Assembly: GCA_039989895.1 (NCBI GenBank)
Contig: JBDXGY010000003.1
Span: 147,141 to 211,140, forward strand
Direction of reading: 5' to 3'
Length of the DNA: 64,000 nucleotides
From: Hyphomicrobiales bacterium
GTDB taxonomy: Bacteria > Pseudomonadota > Alphaproteobacteria > Rhizobiales > JACESI01
The notes under the pieces: model-generated
Told to the model about the DNA's origin: nothing
The model's database searches: none
What the model saw: the letters and a program-made list of their open reading frames with translations, nothing else
Translations under genes and position numbers: made by a program
Shown: positions 1 to 9,702 of the stretch, piece after piece
Layout: each line of letters starts with the position of its first letter
Position numbering within the stretch: the first letter of the stretch is position 1

Positions 1-206
1 AGATTTTAATACTGGCTATCAATTGATATGCAACGAGTTGCAACTTTAAGTGGATACTCGCAAAAGTTTATCTTCCTTTAAGTAAATAACTTTGATATAA
101 AATCTCTCGTAGCACTATATAGCTGAGTATTTGTCGTAGACATGAAGTGCTTACAAATTAAAAAACACCGAACCTAACATGGTGTCGGACATAGGGGAGT
201 AATTAA
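1..206. other. Upstream region of mscL, no gene seen
   Basis: AT-rich stretch without a convincing reading frame. The only assignable element is the ribosome binding site AGGGGAG at about 193-199, which supports the mscL ATG at 207. No convincing promoter hexamers or operator could be picked out by eye. Confidence 0.5.
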
Positions 207-611
207 ATGCTTAAAGAATTCAAAGAGTTTGCCATGAAAGGCAATATGGTAGACATGGCTGTCGGTATAATCATCGGCGCCGCATTTGGAGTTGTGATAT
301 CATCGCTTGTTGATGATGTGTTCATGCCAGTAATTGGCTTGCTATTGGGCGGTCTCGACTTCTCAAATCTCTTTATTGTGCTTGGCGAAGGTACATTTGC
401 AACTATAGATCAGGCAAAAGAAGCCGGTGTTGCTACGATGAACATTGGCCTCTTCATCAATGCGATCATTAAATTCATCATTGTTGCCTTTGCTCTATTC
501 TTGGTCATCAAGGGTGTTAATTCAGCCAAGAAGAAAGAAGAAGAAGCACCAGCAGCTCCGCCTGCACAGGAAGTTCTTCTTACAGAGATCCGTGATCTTC
601 TGAAAAAATAA
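207..611 (+). CDS. mscL: Large-conductance mechanosensitive channel MscL
   Basis: Forms a homopentameric inner-membrane channel that opens under membrane tension and releases solutes during hypo-osmotic shock. The 134-residue product has the family length and layout: an N-terminal amphipathic start ([13 protein letters not shown]), TM1 near residues 16-40 containing the pore motif [13 protein letters not shown], a periplasmic loop, TM2 near 80-103, and a charged cytoplasmic C-terminal helix bundle ([27 protein letters not shown] region). ATG at 207 is preceded by AGGGGAG. It stands alone, followed by its own hairpin terminator, so it looks monocistronic. Family assignment is secure. Confidence 0.97.
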   Translation: MLKEFKEFAMKGNMVDMAVGIIIGAAFGVVISSLVDDVFMPVIGLLLGGLDFSNLFIVLGEGTFATIDQAKEAGVATMNIGLFINAIIKFIIVAFALFLVIKGVNSAKKKEEEAPAAPPAQEVLLTEIRDLLKK

Positions 612-633
612 GTCAATCATACGATTGAAAAGA

Positions 634-662
634 AAAGCCTCGACTTTGTCGGGGCTTTTTAT
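634..662 (+). terminator. Rho-independent terminator of mscL
   Basis: An 11-bp stem (634-644 with 648-658, one G-U wobble) closes a TTT loop and runs into a T tract. It starts about 22 bases after the mscL stop codon. Confidence 0.85.
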
Positions 663-829
663 TTGCCTGCTGTTTGAAAATAGATTCACGCTCATTCTTG
701 ATTGATATGATTCGCTCATGCTTAACGGCTCGTTAGGGCTGAGGTGATAAACTATCACCTAGAGCCAGCTCCCATTTAATGGAGCCACTCTCGTGTAAAT
801 GCCAATGTAATGAGTAAAGGCGCAACACC

Positions 830-1336
830 GTGACTGATGTCGATTTTTCTGAACTTTCTTTTGTCGTTGCTGAGGATGGAGCCTATATGCGCACCATCAT
901 TCGAAACATGCTGCAAGGTTTTGGTTGTCGAAAAATACATGAAGCTGAAGATGGGGCCGCCGCCCTTGAGCTGATTGAGCGCGTGATGCCCGATATTGTG
1001 TTGCTTGACTGGGTGATGCCAGTACTTGATGGCTCCGATGTCATGCGCATGATCCGCCAGCCCGAGCACCCTATGGCCTATGTCCCGGTGATCATGGTAA
1101 CAGCCTATGCCGAACGCAAACGCATCATGGAGGCTCGACAGCTAGGGGTGCATGAAGTGTTAAGCAAGCCCTTATCTGCTAAAGCCATTTCCCAGCGTAT
1201 CCGCTCAGTTATTTTACAGCCTCGCCCTTTTATCAACGAAGGCGGCTATTTTGGGCCAGAACCGCGCGATGTTATTTCAAACCGTTCCACTGCCTCTGCA
1301 GCGCTGCGTGCTAAAGAGCAGGCAAAAGCACAATAA
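830..1336 (+). CDS. Single-domain response regulator (CheY-like receiver)
   Basis: A stand-alone receiver domain of 168 residues starting at GTG 830. The phospho-acceptor is D60 in LLDWVMP, with conserved T91 (VTAYA) and K113 (LSKPL). The acidic pair that binds Mg is E15-D16 instead of the usual DD. After the receiver (about 10-130) there is a short tail with a PRPFI..GGYFGPEPRD segment, a pattern I associate with alphaproteobacterial CheY-like proteins, and no DNA-binding domain, so output is probably by protein-protein contact. No histidine kinase or chemotaxis gene is adjacent, so its partner is unknown. The DUF1636 and cobU genes follow on the same strand after an 80-base gap. Confidence 0.85.
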   Translation: MTDVDFSELSFVVAEDGAYMRTIIRNMLQGFGCRKIHEAEDGAAALELIERVMPDIVLLDWVMPVLDGSDVMRMIRQPEHPMAYVPVIMVTAYAERKRIMEARQLGVHEVLSKPLSAKAISQRIRSVILQPRPFINEGGYFGPEPRDVISNRSTASAALRAKEQAKAQ

Positions 1337-1415
1337 GTCTATTAACTTTACAATTATTGGTTTGATCCTGATGCTGTTTGGCGTATCACGCTATTTCATC
1401 AGGAAAGGAACCATC

Positions 1416-1808
1416 ATGACCCGCACCATTATTGTTTGCCAAACTTGCAAGTTTTCACAAGAGGCTAAACTTAATGATGAAGGGCTTGCCGGTGGAGAAA
1501 TTCTCACCAAACATCTGGAAGATGTGTTGGGAGAGCGTGAGGATTTAGTCATCCAAAAACAAGATTGCCTATGGGCCTGTTCTGATCATTGCAATGTATT
1601 GATGTCAGATAGCAAGCGGTTTTCTTATCTTGCAGGCCGCTTTGAGCCCAAGCGTGAGGCGGCAGAAGCTATCGTTCAGTGGTTTGACAAACATGGCGAA
1701 AACAAAACCGGCCAAGTGCCGTTTCGCGAATGGCCAGATGAAATGCGTGGTCATTTTATCGCGCGTTTGCCTGCCCAAAATTCACCCTCTTCGACGGACA
1801 CCGAGTGA
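1416..1808 (+). CDS. DUF1636 family cysteine-rich, predicted metal-binding protein
   Basis: A 130-residue protein of the DUF1636 family (predicted metal-binding), whose members often lie in cobalamin gene clusters; biochemical role not established. Visible cysteines are C8 and C11 (CQTC) near the N-terminus and C51, C55 and C59 in CLWACSDHC, a spacing that recalls thioredoxin-fold [2Fe-2S] ferredoxins. I start it at ATG 1416 because AGGAAAGGAA sits just upstream; a longer in-frame extension would overlap the regulator gene. Its TGA overlaps the ATG of cobU by one base, so the two are translationally coupled, supporting a cobalamin-related job. Confidence 0.8.
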   Translation: MTRTIIVCQTCKFSQEAKLNDEGLAGGEILTKHLEDVLGEREDLVIQKQDCLWACSDHCNVLMSDSKRFSYLAGRFEPKREAAEAIVQWFDKHGENKTGQVPFREWPDEMRGHFIARLPAQNSPSSTDTE

Positions 1809-2329
1809 TGGTAACGTTGGTTTTAGGTGGTGCGCGATCAGGCAAGAGCCGCTTTGCAGAACAAGAGGCAGATCGATGGCTTGCCGAGCATCCAAATAGA
1901 GAGCGACTATATTTGGCAACCGCGCAAATTTATGATGATGAAATGCGCACCAAAGTGAAACAACATAAAATACAGCGCGGCAGTAACTGGCGCACCATTG
2001 AAGAACCAGAAAATCTAACGCAAGTGCTTGCAGCAGAGATGGCCAATGATAAATTTATATTAGTCGACTGTCTCACGTTATGGCTCTCCAATCTTCTTCT
2101 CAAAGAGGCCAACACAGATGAAGCGATAGAGCAACTATGCTCCCTTTTAAAGGGCGCAAAAGGTGAAATTGTCATGGTCTCGAATGAAGTGGGTCTTGGC
2201 ATCGTGCCGGACAATAAACTTGCCCGACAGTTTCGAGATATTCAAGGACTTGCCAATCAACACATAGCACAGGCCGCCCAAAAAGTTATTCTCATAACCG
2301 CCGGACTGCCGCTCGTATTAAAGGGCTAA
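1808..2329 (+). CDS. cobU: Bifunctional adenosylcobinamide kinase / adenosylcobinamide-phosphate guanylyltransferase
   Basis: Phosphorylates adenosylcobinamide and transfers GMP to give adenosyl-GDP-cobinamide in the late, nucleotide-loop steps of vitamin B12 assembly (CobU in Salmonella, CobP in Pseudomonas). The 173-residue protein begins with MVTLVLGGARSGKSRFAEQE, whose P-loop is GGARSGKS. It continues with the family patterns YLATAQIYDDEM and VDCLTLWLSNLL and ends in the usual VSNEVGLGIVP...LADLANQ-like region. The ATG at 1808 overlaps the DUF1636 stop; a GTG one codon upstream (1805) is possible. It ends two bases before the convergent grpE. bluB (43.9 kb) is the only other B12 gene in the window. 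Confidence 0.95.
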   Translation: MVTLVLGGARSGKSRFAEQEADRWLAEHPNRERLYLATAQIYDDEMRTKVKQHKIQRGSNWRTIEEPENLTQVLAAEMANDKFILVDCLTLWLSNLLLKEANTDEAIEQLCSLLKGAKGEIVMVSNEVGLGIVPDNKLARQFRDIQGLANQHIAQAAQKVILITAGLPLVLKG

Positions 2330-2331
2330 AT

Positions 2332-3045
2332 TTAAACTGATTTATCGACTGTCGCACCTGGTTCTGGTGCTGCTTCACCCATATCAGGTTCATCTGGAAC
2401 AATAGCAATTTTTGGTCCGCCCTTAGACACACCAACCATCGCAGGGCGCAACATACGTTCGCCAATTTTATAGCCAGCCTGCATCACCTGAACCACTGTC
2501 CCATTAACAATTTCAGTATTAGGCACTTCAAACATAGCTTGATGGAAATTTGGATCAAACTTTTCACCTTCAGGCTCAAGCTTCAGAACACCGTTTTTGC
2601 TTAATTGATTTTGCAGGTCCCGATCCGTCATCTCAACACCCTCAAGAAGGGTTTTCAATACATCATCAGCATCAGCACGCGCGTCCTCGGGAATAGCCTG
2701 TATAGCGCGCACAAGATTGTCACTGACACTCAAGATATCTCTAGCAAAATTTGCCACAGCATATTGGCGCGCATCTTTTACTTCGCGCTCTGTGCGGCGA
2801 CGCAGATTTTCCATATCAGCAAGAACAGACATTACCTTGTTCTTGAGCTCTGTGTTTTCTTCATTTAACGCCAGTAATACTTCTGCGGGGTCGCGAGGTG
2901 GTTTTTCACGCTCATTTGCCTCATCTTCATAATCATCTTCATGATCATCATCGAGTTCCGCTGCTGGATCATCAAACAGCTCATCGGGATCACTTCCTGT
3001 GTGACTGTCTCGCTCGTCAGATTGTGATGTTATCTCTACAGACAT
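2332..3045 (-). CDS. grpE: Nucleotide exchange factor GrpE
   Basis: Cytoplasmic cofactor of the DnaK chaperone that promotes ADP release. The 237-residue product has an acidic, disordered N-terminus (about 1-55), a long coiled-coil dimerisation helix (about 58-110, including [12 protein letters not shown]), and the C-terminal beta domain with the family signature region [20 protein letters not shown]... and [20 protein letters not shown]. The N-terminal extension is longer and more acidic than in E. coli. hrcA and dnaK are not adjacent. A possible heat-shock promoter lies just upstream. It is convergent with cobU with a two-base gap. Confidence 0.97.
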   Translation of the reverse strand: MSVEITSQSDERDSHTGSDPDELFDDPAAELDDDHEDDYEDEANEREKPPRDPAEVLLALNEENTELKNKVMSVLADMENLRRRTEREVKDARQYAVANFARDILSVSDNLVRAIQAIPEDARADADDVLKTLLEGVEMTDRDLQNQLSKNGVLKLEPEGEKFDPNFHQAMFEVPNTEIVNGTVVQVMQAGYKIGERMLRPAMVGVSKGGPKIAIVPDEPDMGEAAPEPGATVDKSV

Positions 3046-3081
3046 GGATACCCCATATGATCAAAATTAGTGTTGTTGCGG

Positions 3082-3110
3082 ATATTTGTGTTTTCTTTGC
3101 AAAAATCAAG
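3082..3110 (-). promoter_or_regulatory. Candidate heat-shock (RpoH-type) promoter of grpE
   Basis: On the minus strand CTTG (3110-3107) is followed after 18 bases by CAAATAT (3088-3082). The alphaproteobacterial RpoH pattern is roughly CTTG-N17/18-CYTATNT, so the -35 fits and the -10 only partly. The position, about 37 bases before the grpE ATG, is suitable. Weak evidence. Confidence 0.3.
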
Positions 3111-3143
3111 CTTCTTTTGATCTTTCTTCTGCTTTAGAGCCAA

Positions 3144-4106
3144 CTAAAGCCGTCTCAAGCTAACTGTATCAACAAGATGGTTCATCCCTTTGTGAAGAAT
3201 GAGGTTGGCGCGTGGTCGCGTTGGCCTAATATTCTCGCGTAGATTCACTCGATTTATTGTGTTCCAAAGACGCAAACCCATCGTTTCTGCCTCATCTTTA
3301 TCCATTTTAGAAACATGATGAAAATACGACGTTTCATTTTGAAAGTATGTGTCACGCAATTTCATAAAACGCTCTAAATACCACTGGGAGATCATCTCTT
3401 CATCTGCGTCTATATAGATGGAAAAATCAAAATAGTCCGAAACAAAAGGGACCGCTGCGCCATCCTTTGGCAATGCACGGGTTTGAAGTACATTGAGGCC
3501 TTCAAGGATGAGAATGTCTGGCTTTTCAACAGCGATTGTTTCATTCGGAATAACGTCATAGGTGAAATGGGAATAAACGGGCGCCTCGACGCTAGGTTTG
3601 CCAGTTTTTATATCTGATAAAAAGCGCAATAAAAGCGGCAAATCATAGCTTTCCGGAAATCCTTTGCGGTGCATTAATTTCTCAGCTTCCAGCACCCGAT
3701 TGCTTAGAAGAAAACCATCAGTGGTGATCAAATCTACTTTGGGTGAGCTCGGCCACCTAGACAAAAGTGCCTGAAGTATGCGCGCTGTTGTTGATTTGCC
3801 TACAGCAACCGATCCAGCAATGCCAATGACAAAGGGTGTTTTTTCAGCGACTTGCAAATTGAGGAACTTCATGCGCCGCTCATAAAGCGTTTTTGCTGCT
3901 TCCACGTGAAAAGACAAAAGCCGTGAGATTGGCATGTAAATTTGCTCAACCTCTTCCAATGAGATCGGATCATTTAACGATCGCAATCTTCTAAGGTCAT
4001 GAAGAGAGAGCGGCAATGGTTGATCGGCGTGCAGTTTGGACCATGTCTCCTTGGTGAAAACACGGTGCGGCGTTATATTATCATCAACAGCTAAGTCCAA
4101 AGACAA
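3144..4106 (-). CDS. coaA: Pantothenate kinase, type I
   Basis: ATP-dependent phosphorylation of pantothenate, the first and usually rate-limiting step of coenzyme A synthesis in the cytoplasm. The 320-residue protein has the CoaA length and the P-loop GSVAVGKSTTAR near residue 97, followed by family blocks LITTDGFLLSNRVLE, RKGFPESYDLP and LEGLNVLQ. The protein ends in the typical ...LILHKGMNHLVDTVSLRRL tail. It lies downstream of hisE with a nine-base gap, the order seen in other rhizobia, so it is probably read with the his block. coaE, the last step of the same pathway, is at 16.1 kb. Confidence 0.97.
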   Translation of the reverse strand: MSLDLAVDDNITPHRVFTKETWSKLHADQPLPLSLHDLRRLRSLNDPISLEEVEQIYMPISRLLSFHVEAAKTLYERRMKFLNLQVAEKTPFVIGIAGSVAVGKSTTARILQALLSRWPSSPKVDLITTDGFLLSNRVLEAEKLMHRKGFPESYDLPLLLRFLSDIKTGKPSVEAPVYSHFTYDVIPNETIAVEKPDILILEGLNVLQTRALPKDGAAVPFVSDYFDFSIYIDADEEMISQWYLERFMKLRDTYFQNETSYFHHVSKMDKDEAETMGLRLWNTINRVNLRENIRPTRPRANLILHKGMNHLVDTVSLRRL

Positions 4107-4115
4107 TCCAACTTT

Positions 4116-4442
4116 TTAATCACCCGTTTTGCGAGAGGCTTTTTCTTCTAAGCCCGTACGCGCTGTTCGATTTTCAAGCTCCTTCATAACATCATTAAGC
4201 GATATATCGGAAACCTTTAACAGCACAAGCAAATGATAGAGCACATCTGCAGCTTCTTTGGTGAGTTCTGGGCCATTTCCACTTACCGCAGCAATAACTG
4301 CCTCGGTCGCCTCTTCACCCAGTTTTTCCGCACATTTATTCACACCCTTAGAAATCAGGCTCGCCGTATAAGATGAACCATCAATGCTGGCCGCCCGGCT
4401 TTCAATAATTTCATTCAACTGTTCAAGGGTAAATTGTGTCAT
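4116..4442 (-). CDS. hisE: Phosphoribosyl-ATP pyrophosphohydrolase
   Basis: Hydrolyses phosphoribosyl-ATP to phosphoribosyl-AMP, step two of histidine synthesis. The 108-residue protein is a stand-alone HisE (not fused to HisI) of the all-alpha MazG-like NTP pyrophosphohydrolase fold. The metal-binding helix pattern is visible as [16 protein letters not shown] and [15 protein letters not shown] (EExxE and ExxD pairs). It follows hisF after about 50 bases on the same strand and precedes coaA. Confidence 0.96.
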   Translation of the reverse strand: MTQFTLEQLNEIIESRAASIDGSSYTASLISKGVNKCAEKLGEEATEAVIAAVSGNGPELTKEAADVLYHLLVLLKVSDISLNDVMKELENRTARTGLEEKASRKTGD

Positions 4443-4491
4443 GAGTTATGATGTTTCTATTCGAATTTCAGTACTGCTTGTTAAGAACACT

Positions 4492-5277
4492 TTATGGAAG
4501 CTCGTCAAGTCGCATGTCTAGTCCCGCGCTGGCCATATGGCGCTTCACCTCGCCAATAGAAAAGGTGCCAAAATGAAAAACCGATGCGGCCAAAACAGCA
4601 CTAGCGCCCCCTTCTCTCACACCATCAACAAAATCATCAAGCGTGCCAACACCGCCTGATGCCACCACCGGAATGGGGATGGCTGCTGAGACTGCCCGGG
4701 TGAGTGTATTGTCAAAACCCGACTTCGTTCCATCGCGATCCATGGAGGTGAGCAATATTTCCCCTGCCCCACGCGCCGCCATGTCTTTGGCAAATTCAAC
4801 CGCATCAATGCCGGTAGTTTCGCGTCCGCCATGGGTGAATATTTCCCAACGATCAACCTCGCCCTCACCACTCACGCGCTTAGCGTCAATCGCAACCACG
4901 ATACACTGGTTGCCAAACTTATGAGCTGCTTCATTCACAAAATCTCGATTTTTCACTGCTGCGGTATTGATAGACACTTTATCAGCGCCTGCGAGCAGTA
5001 GTTTGCGGATATCATCCACTTTGCGTACACCGCCGCCCACAGTGAGCGGCATGAAACAATGTTCTGCTGTCTCACGCACCACATCAAAAATCGTCTCACG
5101 ATTATCCGATGAGGCGGTGATATCAAGAAAGGTCAGCTCATCCGCTCCTGCAGCGTCATAAGCCTTTGCCGCTTCAACGGGATCACCCGCATCAATCAGA
5201 TCAACGAAATTGACACCTTTGACAACGCGGCCGTCTTTTACATCAAGACAAGGGATGACGCGGGATTTAAGGGTCAT
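4492..5277 (-). CDS. hisF: Imidazole glycerol phosphate synthase, cyclase subunit HisF
   Basis: TIM-barrel subunit that uses ammonia delivered by HisH to convert PRFAR into imidazole glycerol phosphate and AICAR. The 261-residue product starts [21 protein letters not shown], the HisF signature with catalytic Asp in CLDVKDG. It carries the second catalytic Asp region ([14 protein letters not shown]) and phosphate-binding loops TVGGGVR and VVASGGVG. The start overlaps the end of hisA by four bases (ATGA), indicating translational coupling. Confidence 0.98.
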   Translation of the reverse strand: MTLKSRVIPCLDVKDGRVVKGVNFVDLIDAGDPVEAAKAYDAAGADELTFLDITASSDNRETIFDVVRETAEHCFMPLTVGGGVRKVDDIRKLLLAGADKVSINTAAVKNRDFVNEAAHKFGNQCIVVAIDAKRVSGEGEVDRWEIFTHGGRETTGIDAVEFAKDMAARGAGEILLTSMDRDGTKSGFDNTLTRAVSAAIPIPVVASGGVGTLDDFVDGVREGGASAVLAASVFHFGTFSIGEVKRHMASAGLDMRLDELP

Positions 5278-6008
5278 GCAGCCTTTCCTTTTACAAGCGC
5301 CATAGCTTCTGCCGGATCAAGCCGCCCGTCATAAAGCGCACGCCCTGAAATAGCGCCTTCTAATTTGGCGCAATCAGGCTGCATCAGGCGTTTTACATCA
5401 TCAATAGACGCCAAACCCCCTGAAGCAATCACGGGAATGGATACGGCTTCTGCAAGCGCAATCGTGGAGGGAAAGTTCAGTCCCTTTAGAATTCCATCGC
5501 GGTCAATATCTGTAAAAATCACCGCTGAGACACCTACATCTTCAAACTTTTTCGCTAAATCAATCGTGGTGAGTTCTGACGTTTCATCCCATCCTTCGAC
5601 CGCTACATAGCCGCCTTTAGCATCAATGCCGACGGCCACTTGATCTGGAAACAAACGGCAGGCTTCTTTCACCAACTCAGGATTGCGCACGGCGACCGTG
5701 CCGAGGATCACCCGTTTGATGCCTTTATCAAGCCACGTCTCGATTTGCTTGAGATCACGAATACCGCCGCCCAATTGCACGGGGTTTGTCGTGCTCTTTA
5801 AAATAGAATCCACCGCATCGCCATTCACAGGCTTTCCAGCAAAGGCACCGTTGAGATCAACCACGTGCAACCATTCGAAACCTTGATCCTGAAAGGCCCT
5901 CGCCTGTGCCCCCGGATCATCATTGAACACAGTTGCCTGATCCATATCACCCAGTTTCAGGCGCACACATTGGCCATCTTTTAGGTCGATCGCGGGAAAT
6001 ATAATCAT
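5274..6008 (-). CDS. hisA: ProFAR isomerase HisA
   Basis: Isomerises the aminoaldose ProFAR to the aminoketose PRFAR in histidine synthesis. The TIM-barrel protein of 244 residues shows the classic start [17 protein letters not shown], the catalytic Asp in AIDLKDG, the partner Asp in FTDIDRDG, and phosphate-binding loops QLGGGIRD and IASGGLAS. I prefer ATG 6008, two bases after the hisH stop, because the family begins exactly at M-I-x-F-P-A-I-D-L; an in-frame ATG at 6023 would add five residues and overlap hisH. Confidence 0.96.
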   Translation of the reverse strand: MIIFPAIDLKDGQCVRLKLGDMDQATVFNDDPGAQARAFQDQGFEWLHVVDLNGAFAGKPVNGDAVDSILKSTTNPVQLGGGIRDLKQIETWLDKGIKRVILGTVAVRNPELVKEACRLFPDQVAVGIDAKGGYVAVEGWDETSELTTIDLAKKFEDVGVSAVIFTDIDRDGILKGLNFPSTIALAEAVSIPVIASGGLASIDDVKRLMQPDCAKLEGAISGRALYDGRLDPAEAMALVKGKAA

Positions 6009-6010
6009 CG

Positions 6011-6661
6011 TCAGGCTGTCCATTTCAAAAAATTAGCAATCAAGGCCAGACCAAGGGTCTGGCTCTTTTCTGGGTGAAACTGTGTGCCCACCATATTGTC
6101 TTTTGCAACCATCGCAGTTATTGGGCCACTATAATCACAGCTGGCAAGTACTACGCCTTGATCATCTGGCATCATGTGGAAAGAATGCACAAAATAGGCA
6201 TGCAACCCCTTTTCGCCGGTTTCAATATTGTCAAAAAGCGGATGGTTATTTTTCACATCAAGTGTATTCCAGCCCATATGCGGAACTTTGAGGTTTGGAT
6301 CGCGCGGCTTAATTTCCAGCACGTCACCAGAAATCCAATCAAGGCCCTTGGTTGTTACCTTCTCAAGCCCGCGTGCCGCCATAAGCTGGTGCCCAACGCA
6401 GATGCCTAAAAACGGGCGCGCCTTTATGCGGACAGCCTCTTCCAAGGCGTCAATCATACCGTCAATATTATCCAGCCCCTGTTTACAATCAGCGAATGCA
6501 CCAACACCAGGAAGAACAACACGATCAGCAACAGCCACTTCTTCAGGTTTATTTGTCAGAGAAATTTCAGCGTTTAAACCACTTTCGTCGGCGGCGCGTT
6601 CAAAGGCCTTGCTGGCTGAAGCAAGATTGCCTGAGCCATAATCAATGATAGCAACTTTCAT
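6011..6661 (-). CDS. hisH: Imidazole glycerol phosphate synthase, glutamine amidotransferase subunit HisH
   Basis: Class-I glutamine amidotransferase that supplies ammonia to HisF. The 216-residue product begins [20 protein letters not shown] and has the nucleophile elbow GICVGHQLM (Cys near residue 88), the oxyanion strand VVLPGVGAF, and the catalytic His-Glu pair in TQFHPEKSQ near the C-terminus. It overlaps the upstream DUF2628 gene by four bases and sits two bases before hisA, within the his block. Confidence 0.97.
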   Translation of the reverse strand: MKVAIIDYGSGNLASASKAFERAADESGLNAEISLTNKPEEVAVADRVVLPGVGAFADCKQGLDNIDGMIDALEEAVRIKARPFLGICVGHQLMAARGLEKVTTKGLDWISGDVLEIKPRDPNLKVPHMGWNTLDVKNNHPLFDNIETGEKGLHAYFVHSFHMMPDDQGVVLASCDYSGPITAMVAKDNMVGTQFHPEKSQTLGLALIANFLKWTA

Positions 6662-7167
6662 GAGCGTGATCCAGCCGGTCGCGTTGGAAACCCACCAATG
6701 ATCGGATGCGGTTTTTGAGAAGTATGGGGCACACGAATAGGCCTTTTTGGTTTTGTGGGCTGGATCGAGACAACATCTTCCATCGCGCTCTCATTCGCCC
6801 TCTTTGAGAAAAATCGCATTTCAGCTTCTTCCTCATCATTTGCAATAACAACACCCACTTCATGCCAACCAGAATTTTTCAGCTTTATTGCTTTCAAATT
6901 GGCGCCTTCAAAGCCGAGGTAAAGCCCAACCAGTGCATTTAAAAAAACCACAAGTGCAGGGTTTATTGTGTCCGCGATAAAAATGAAGGAAGTCATTAGC
7001 AGGATAAAAACCGCAAAACTTATCCAAAGACGATGCCATAACAACCAGACTGCGGGAAAAATCAATGCTGAGAACAAAAAACAATCTCGAATAAAGCGCA
7101 CGTCTTCACCGGCTGCTCTCTCCTGTGGCAGCGCATGGGGAAGCTCGAAAACACGATAGCTGGCCAT
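6658..7167 (-). CDS. DUF2628 membrane protein in the his block
   Basis: A 169-residue protein with an N-terminal motif ([11 protein letters not shown]) and two or three hydrophobic segments (about residues 30-47, 49-65 and 72-88). It then has a soluble region ([21 protein letters not shown]) and a basic, proline-rich tail. This matches the DUF2628 family, which in rhizobia sits between hisB and hisH. Function unknown; nothing catalytic is visible. It overlaps hisH by four bases and is 77 bases from hisB, so it is co-transcribed with histidine genes, but that does not by itself show a role in histidine synthesis. Confidence 0.8.
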   Translation of the reverse strand: MASYRVFELPHALPQERAAGEDVRFIRDCFLFSALIFPAVWLLWHRLWISFAVFILLMTSFIFIADTINPALVVFLNALVGLYLGFEGANLKAIKLKNSGWHEVGVVIANDEEEAEMRFFSKRANESAMEDVVSIQPTKPKRPIRVPHTSQKPHPIIGGFPTRPAGSRS

Positions 7168-7244
7168 GTTTAAAAAGGGCCTTTGTTATTGCCGATAAGG
7201 TCACGCACTTGTCGCTAATTTTCAGCTAAAGTGCAAGATCAAAA

Positions 7245-7838
7245 TCAACCGCCAAGCTTGCCTTTGGTTGTCGGCAAAGCATCCGCCGCACGCGGATCAA
7301 CTGTGACCGCCGACCGTAAGGCACGCGCAACCGCCTTAAAGCAGGTTTCGGCAATGTGGTGATTGTTCTCACCATAAAGGTTTTCAATATGCAGCGTGAT
7401 GCCCGCATTTTGAGCAAAGGCTAAGAAAAACTCACGGAAAAGCTCCGTGTCATAGTCACCGACTTTGTCACGGGTAAAGATAACTTTCCAAATAAGATAA
7501 GGGCGGCCGGAGACATCAACTGCCGCGCGCGTCAATGTTTCATCCATCGGTAAATCAATAGAGGCATAGCGCGTGATGCCTTTCATATCGCCCAAAGCTT
7601 GATTGAACGCCTGACCAAGCGCAATACCAACATCTTCTGAGGTGTGGTGCGCATCAATGTGTAAGTCTCCTTTGGCCCGCACTTTCACGTCCATCAAAGA
7701 GTGGCGAGAAAGCTGCTCAAGCATATGGTCGAAAAACCCAATCCCTGACTCAACATCATAAATGCCAGTTCCATCGAGGTTTATCTCAACGGAAATATCT
7801 GTTTCATTTGTGGTTCTTGTGACCTTCGCCTTACGCAT
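7245..7838 (-). CDS. hisB: Imidazoleglycerol-phosphate dehydratase
   Basis: Mn-dependent dehydration of imidazole glycerol phosphate to imidazole acetol phosphate. The 197-residue monofunctional HisB shows both metal-binding histidine motifs: [15 protein letters not shown] and [17 protein letters not shown] in the first half, and [18 protein letters not shown] in the second. These reflect the internal duplication of the family. It is the first gene of the minus-strand his block and is divergent from hslV across a 170-base intergenic region. Confidence 0.98.
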   Translation of the reverse strand: MRKAKVTRTTNETDISVEINLDGTGIYDVESGIGFFDHMLEQLSRHSLMDVKVRAKGDLHIDAHHTSEDVGIALGQAFNQALGDMKGITRYASIDLPMDETLTRAAVDVSGRPYLIWKVIFTRDKVGDYDTELFREFFLAFAQNAGITLHIENLYGENNHHIAETCFKAVARALRSAVTVDPRAADALPTTKGKLGG

Positions 7839-8008
7839 GACCTTAATCCTAACAACTTTATCGAGCTGTCTTTATATCTAATTTTGATGAAGAGCGGTTT
7901 AACAGGCATTATCACAACACGCAAAATTTGCAAAAATGCTAGAGACCATTAAATAGAAGCAAGATTAACGCCTCTGCTTATTTCAGCGAGACCGCAGGAG
8001 AATACTAA

Positions 8009-8572
8009 ATGCCAACAGATCCTCATCACGGCTTTGGGCCGGTACATGCGACAACAATTGTGATGATCAAAAAAGATGGCAAGGTTGTAATTGCTGGCGA
8101 CGGGCAGGCCTCTATGGGTGATACCGTGGTTAAATCTAACTCCCGCAAGGTACGTCGCATCGGCAATGGCGATGTAATTGCAGGCTTTGCGGGCTCGACC
8201 GCCGATGCTTTCACGCTTTTGGAGCGGCTTGAGACCAAGCTTGAACAATATCCGCTGAATTTAATGCGCGCAGCCGTGGAATTGGCTAAAGACTGGCGCA
8301 CAGATAAATATCTGCGCAATCTAGAAGCCCTGCTTTTAGTTGCTGACAAAGATATAAGCTTGATGATTTCAGGCGCTGGTGATGTTTTTGAACCCGAAGG
8401 CGGCATTGCTGCTATCGGTTCTGGTGGTAATTATGCCTTGGCAGCAGCCCGTGCCTTGGCTGATATGGAACTGAGCGCGGAAGAAATTGCTAGAAAATCC
8501 ATGAAAATTGCATCTGATATTTGTGTTTACACTAATGAGAATCTTGTCGTGGAGACGTTGGATGTTAAATAA
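8009..8572 (+). CDS. hslV: ATP-dependent protease subunit HslV
   Basis: Peptidase subunit of the HslUV (ClpQY) bacterial proteasome-like protease. The 187-residue product has a short propeptide ending ..GPVHA before the N-terminal nucleophile T15 ([13 protein letters not shown]), then the family core [19 protein letters not shown], a [10 protein letters not shown] loop and [19 protein letters not shown] at 7996-8000 supports ATG 8009. Its partner hslU is not immediately next: a membrane-protein gene overlaps the hslV 3' end by 11 bases and intervenes. Confidence 0.98.
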   Translation: MPTDPHHGFGPVHATTIVMIKKDGKVVIAGDGQASMGDTVVKSNSRKVRRIGNGDVIAGFAGSTADAFTLLERLETKLEQYPLNLMRAAVELAKDWRTDKYLRNLEALLLVADKDISLMISGAGDVFEPEGGIAAIGSGGNYALAAARALADMELSAEEIARKSMKIASDICVYTNENLVVETLDVK

Positions 8573-9698
8573 CACCGACCTTGCCAATGCTGTGAACGAT
8601 GGCATTCTTTCTTCTAGTCAGGCGGAACAGTTAAAAGCTTTTTCAAAGCGAACCCGCTCAAATGACGACAACCCACTGTTACAAGAATTTGAAACACGCG
8701 ATGAGCCGTTCCGGTTGCTGCGCGGGTTTCGGGATATTTTCATTACCATTGGCGTTATATTTTTAAGCATCGGGGCAACAGCGATTGTTTTGTATTTTAT
8801 TAAAGAACACATGAGTTCTTTCAATAATTTAGGTCGTAACGCTCCTTCAAGCTTTTTTAGCCTCCTAATTGGCAGTATTTTACTTCTCTTTTTAGGCATT
8901 ACCCTTGCAGAAATAATCACCAGACGTCTGCGTCTGCCCTTAGCCAGCCTCTATTTAAGCATCATCACAGCAGCATGGTTTGGGGTGCTAGGGATTGGTC
9001 TTTTGGGGCTCACTGGTCTGCTCAAAAAGGTGCCAGATAATGATGTCATCAATATTGTCTCTATTGGTTTTTCATTAAGCGCCTTTATCGGCATCAGCTT
9101 CTTTTATCTGCGCTATCGTTTGCCCTTTATCATGCTTGTTATTGCCGCAACGCTTGCCGGATTCTTGGCAGCCCTTGTTAATGCTTTGTCACCTGAGTTT
9201 TTCGAAAACAATATTCGCTTTCTTATTGGTGCCCTCGGCTTTATTATTTTTCTAGCCGCCATGCATTTTGATATGCGTGATCGTCTTCGTATTACCCGCT
9301 TTTCCGAATGCGGTTTCTGGCTTCATCTTCTGGCAGCACCGATGATGATCCATGCTGCCTTGGCGAAAAATGAAGCCTTCGATCCAATCGTTATTTTCAG
9401 CGCTTTTGCTTTCATCACATTGGTTGCACTCATCATCGATCGGCGCGCGGTGCTTGTTTCGTCCCTCGCCTATCTTTCGATTGCATTTTATCAAATTATC
9501 ACTGCACTCAATATTGATGACGACTTAAAATTTTATGTGCCTATGGGCATCATCGGTCTTTTGGTCGTATTGCTAGGGCTTGGTTGGTCCCCGATCCGCC
9601 GTTTTATCATATCGCTTATTCCCTTTACCGCCCTGATAGACCGCGTACCGCCGGTCTACGCAGGATCGATGCTTCCTGAATCTGATTTGAAGGCCTAA
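8562..9698 (+). CDS. Polytopic membrane protein (DUF2157-like) between hslV and hslU
   Basis: A 378-residue protein of unknown function. The first 60 residues are soluble ([20 protein letters not shown]...), resembling the N-terminal helix-turn-like region of DUF2157 proteins, and are followed by about ten hydrophobic segments to the C-terminus. No catalytic motif is visible. I start it at ATG 8562, inside the last codons of hslV (GGAG upstream), rather than at an upstream ATG buried further in hslV. It ends four bases before hslU, so all three genes look like one operon and it would be made whenever HslUV is made. DUF2157 assignment is tentative. Confidence 0.7.
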   Translation: MLNNTDLANAVNDGILSSSQAEQLKAFSKRTRSNDDNPLLQEFETRDEPFRLLRGFRDIFITIGVIFLSIGATAIVLYFIKEHMSSFNNLGRNAPSSFFSLLIGSILLLFLGITLAEIITRRLRLPLASLYLSIITAAWFGVLGIGLLGLTGLLKKVPDNDVINIVSIGFSLSAFIGISFFYLRYRLPFIMLVIAATLAGFLAALVNALSPEFFENNIRFLIGALGFIIFLAAMHFDMRDRLRITRFSECGFWLHLLAAPMMIHAALAKNEAFDPIVIFSAFAFITLVALIIDRRAVLVSSLAYLSIAFYQIITALNIDDDLKFYVPMGIIGLLVVLLGLGWSPIRRFIISLIPFTALIDRVPPVYAGSMLPESDLKA

Positions 9699-9702
9699 TA
9701 TC

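Noticed and set aside
722-736. TTAA-N7-TTAG, a near-CtrA box upstream of the single-domain response regulator
   Set aside because: One mismatch in a core half-site and common enough in AT-rich DNA; not strong enough to report as a site.
6658-6863. Alternate-frame ORF overlapping the DUF2628 gene (6642-6863, minus)
   Set aside because: Overlaps DUF2628 and hisH in another frame with no family resemblance.
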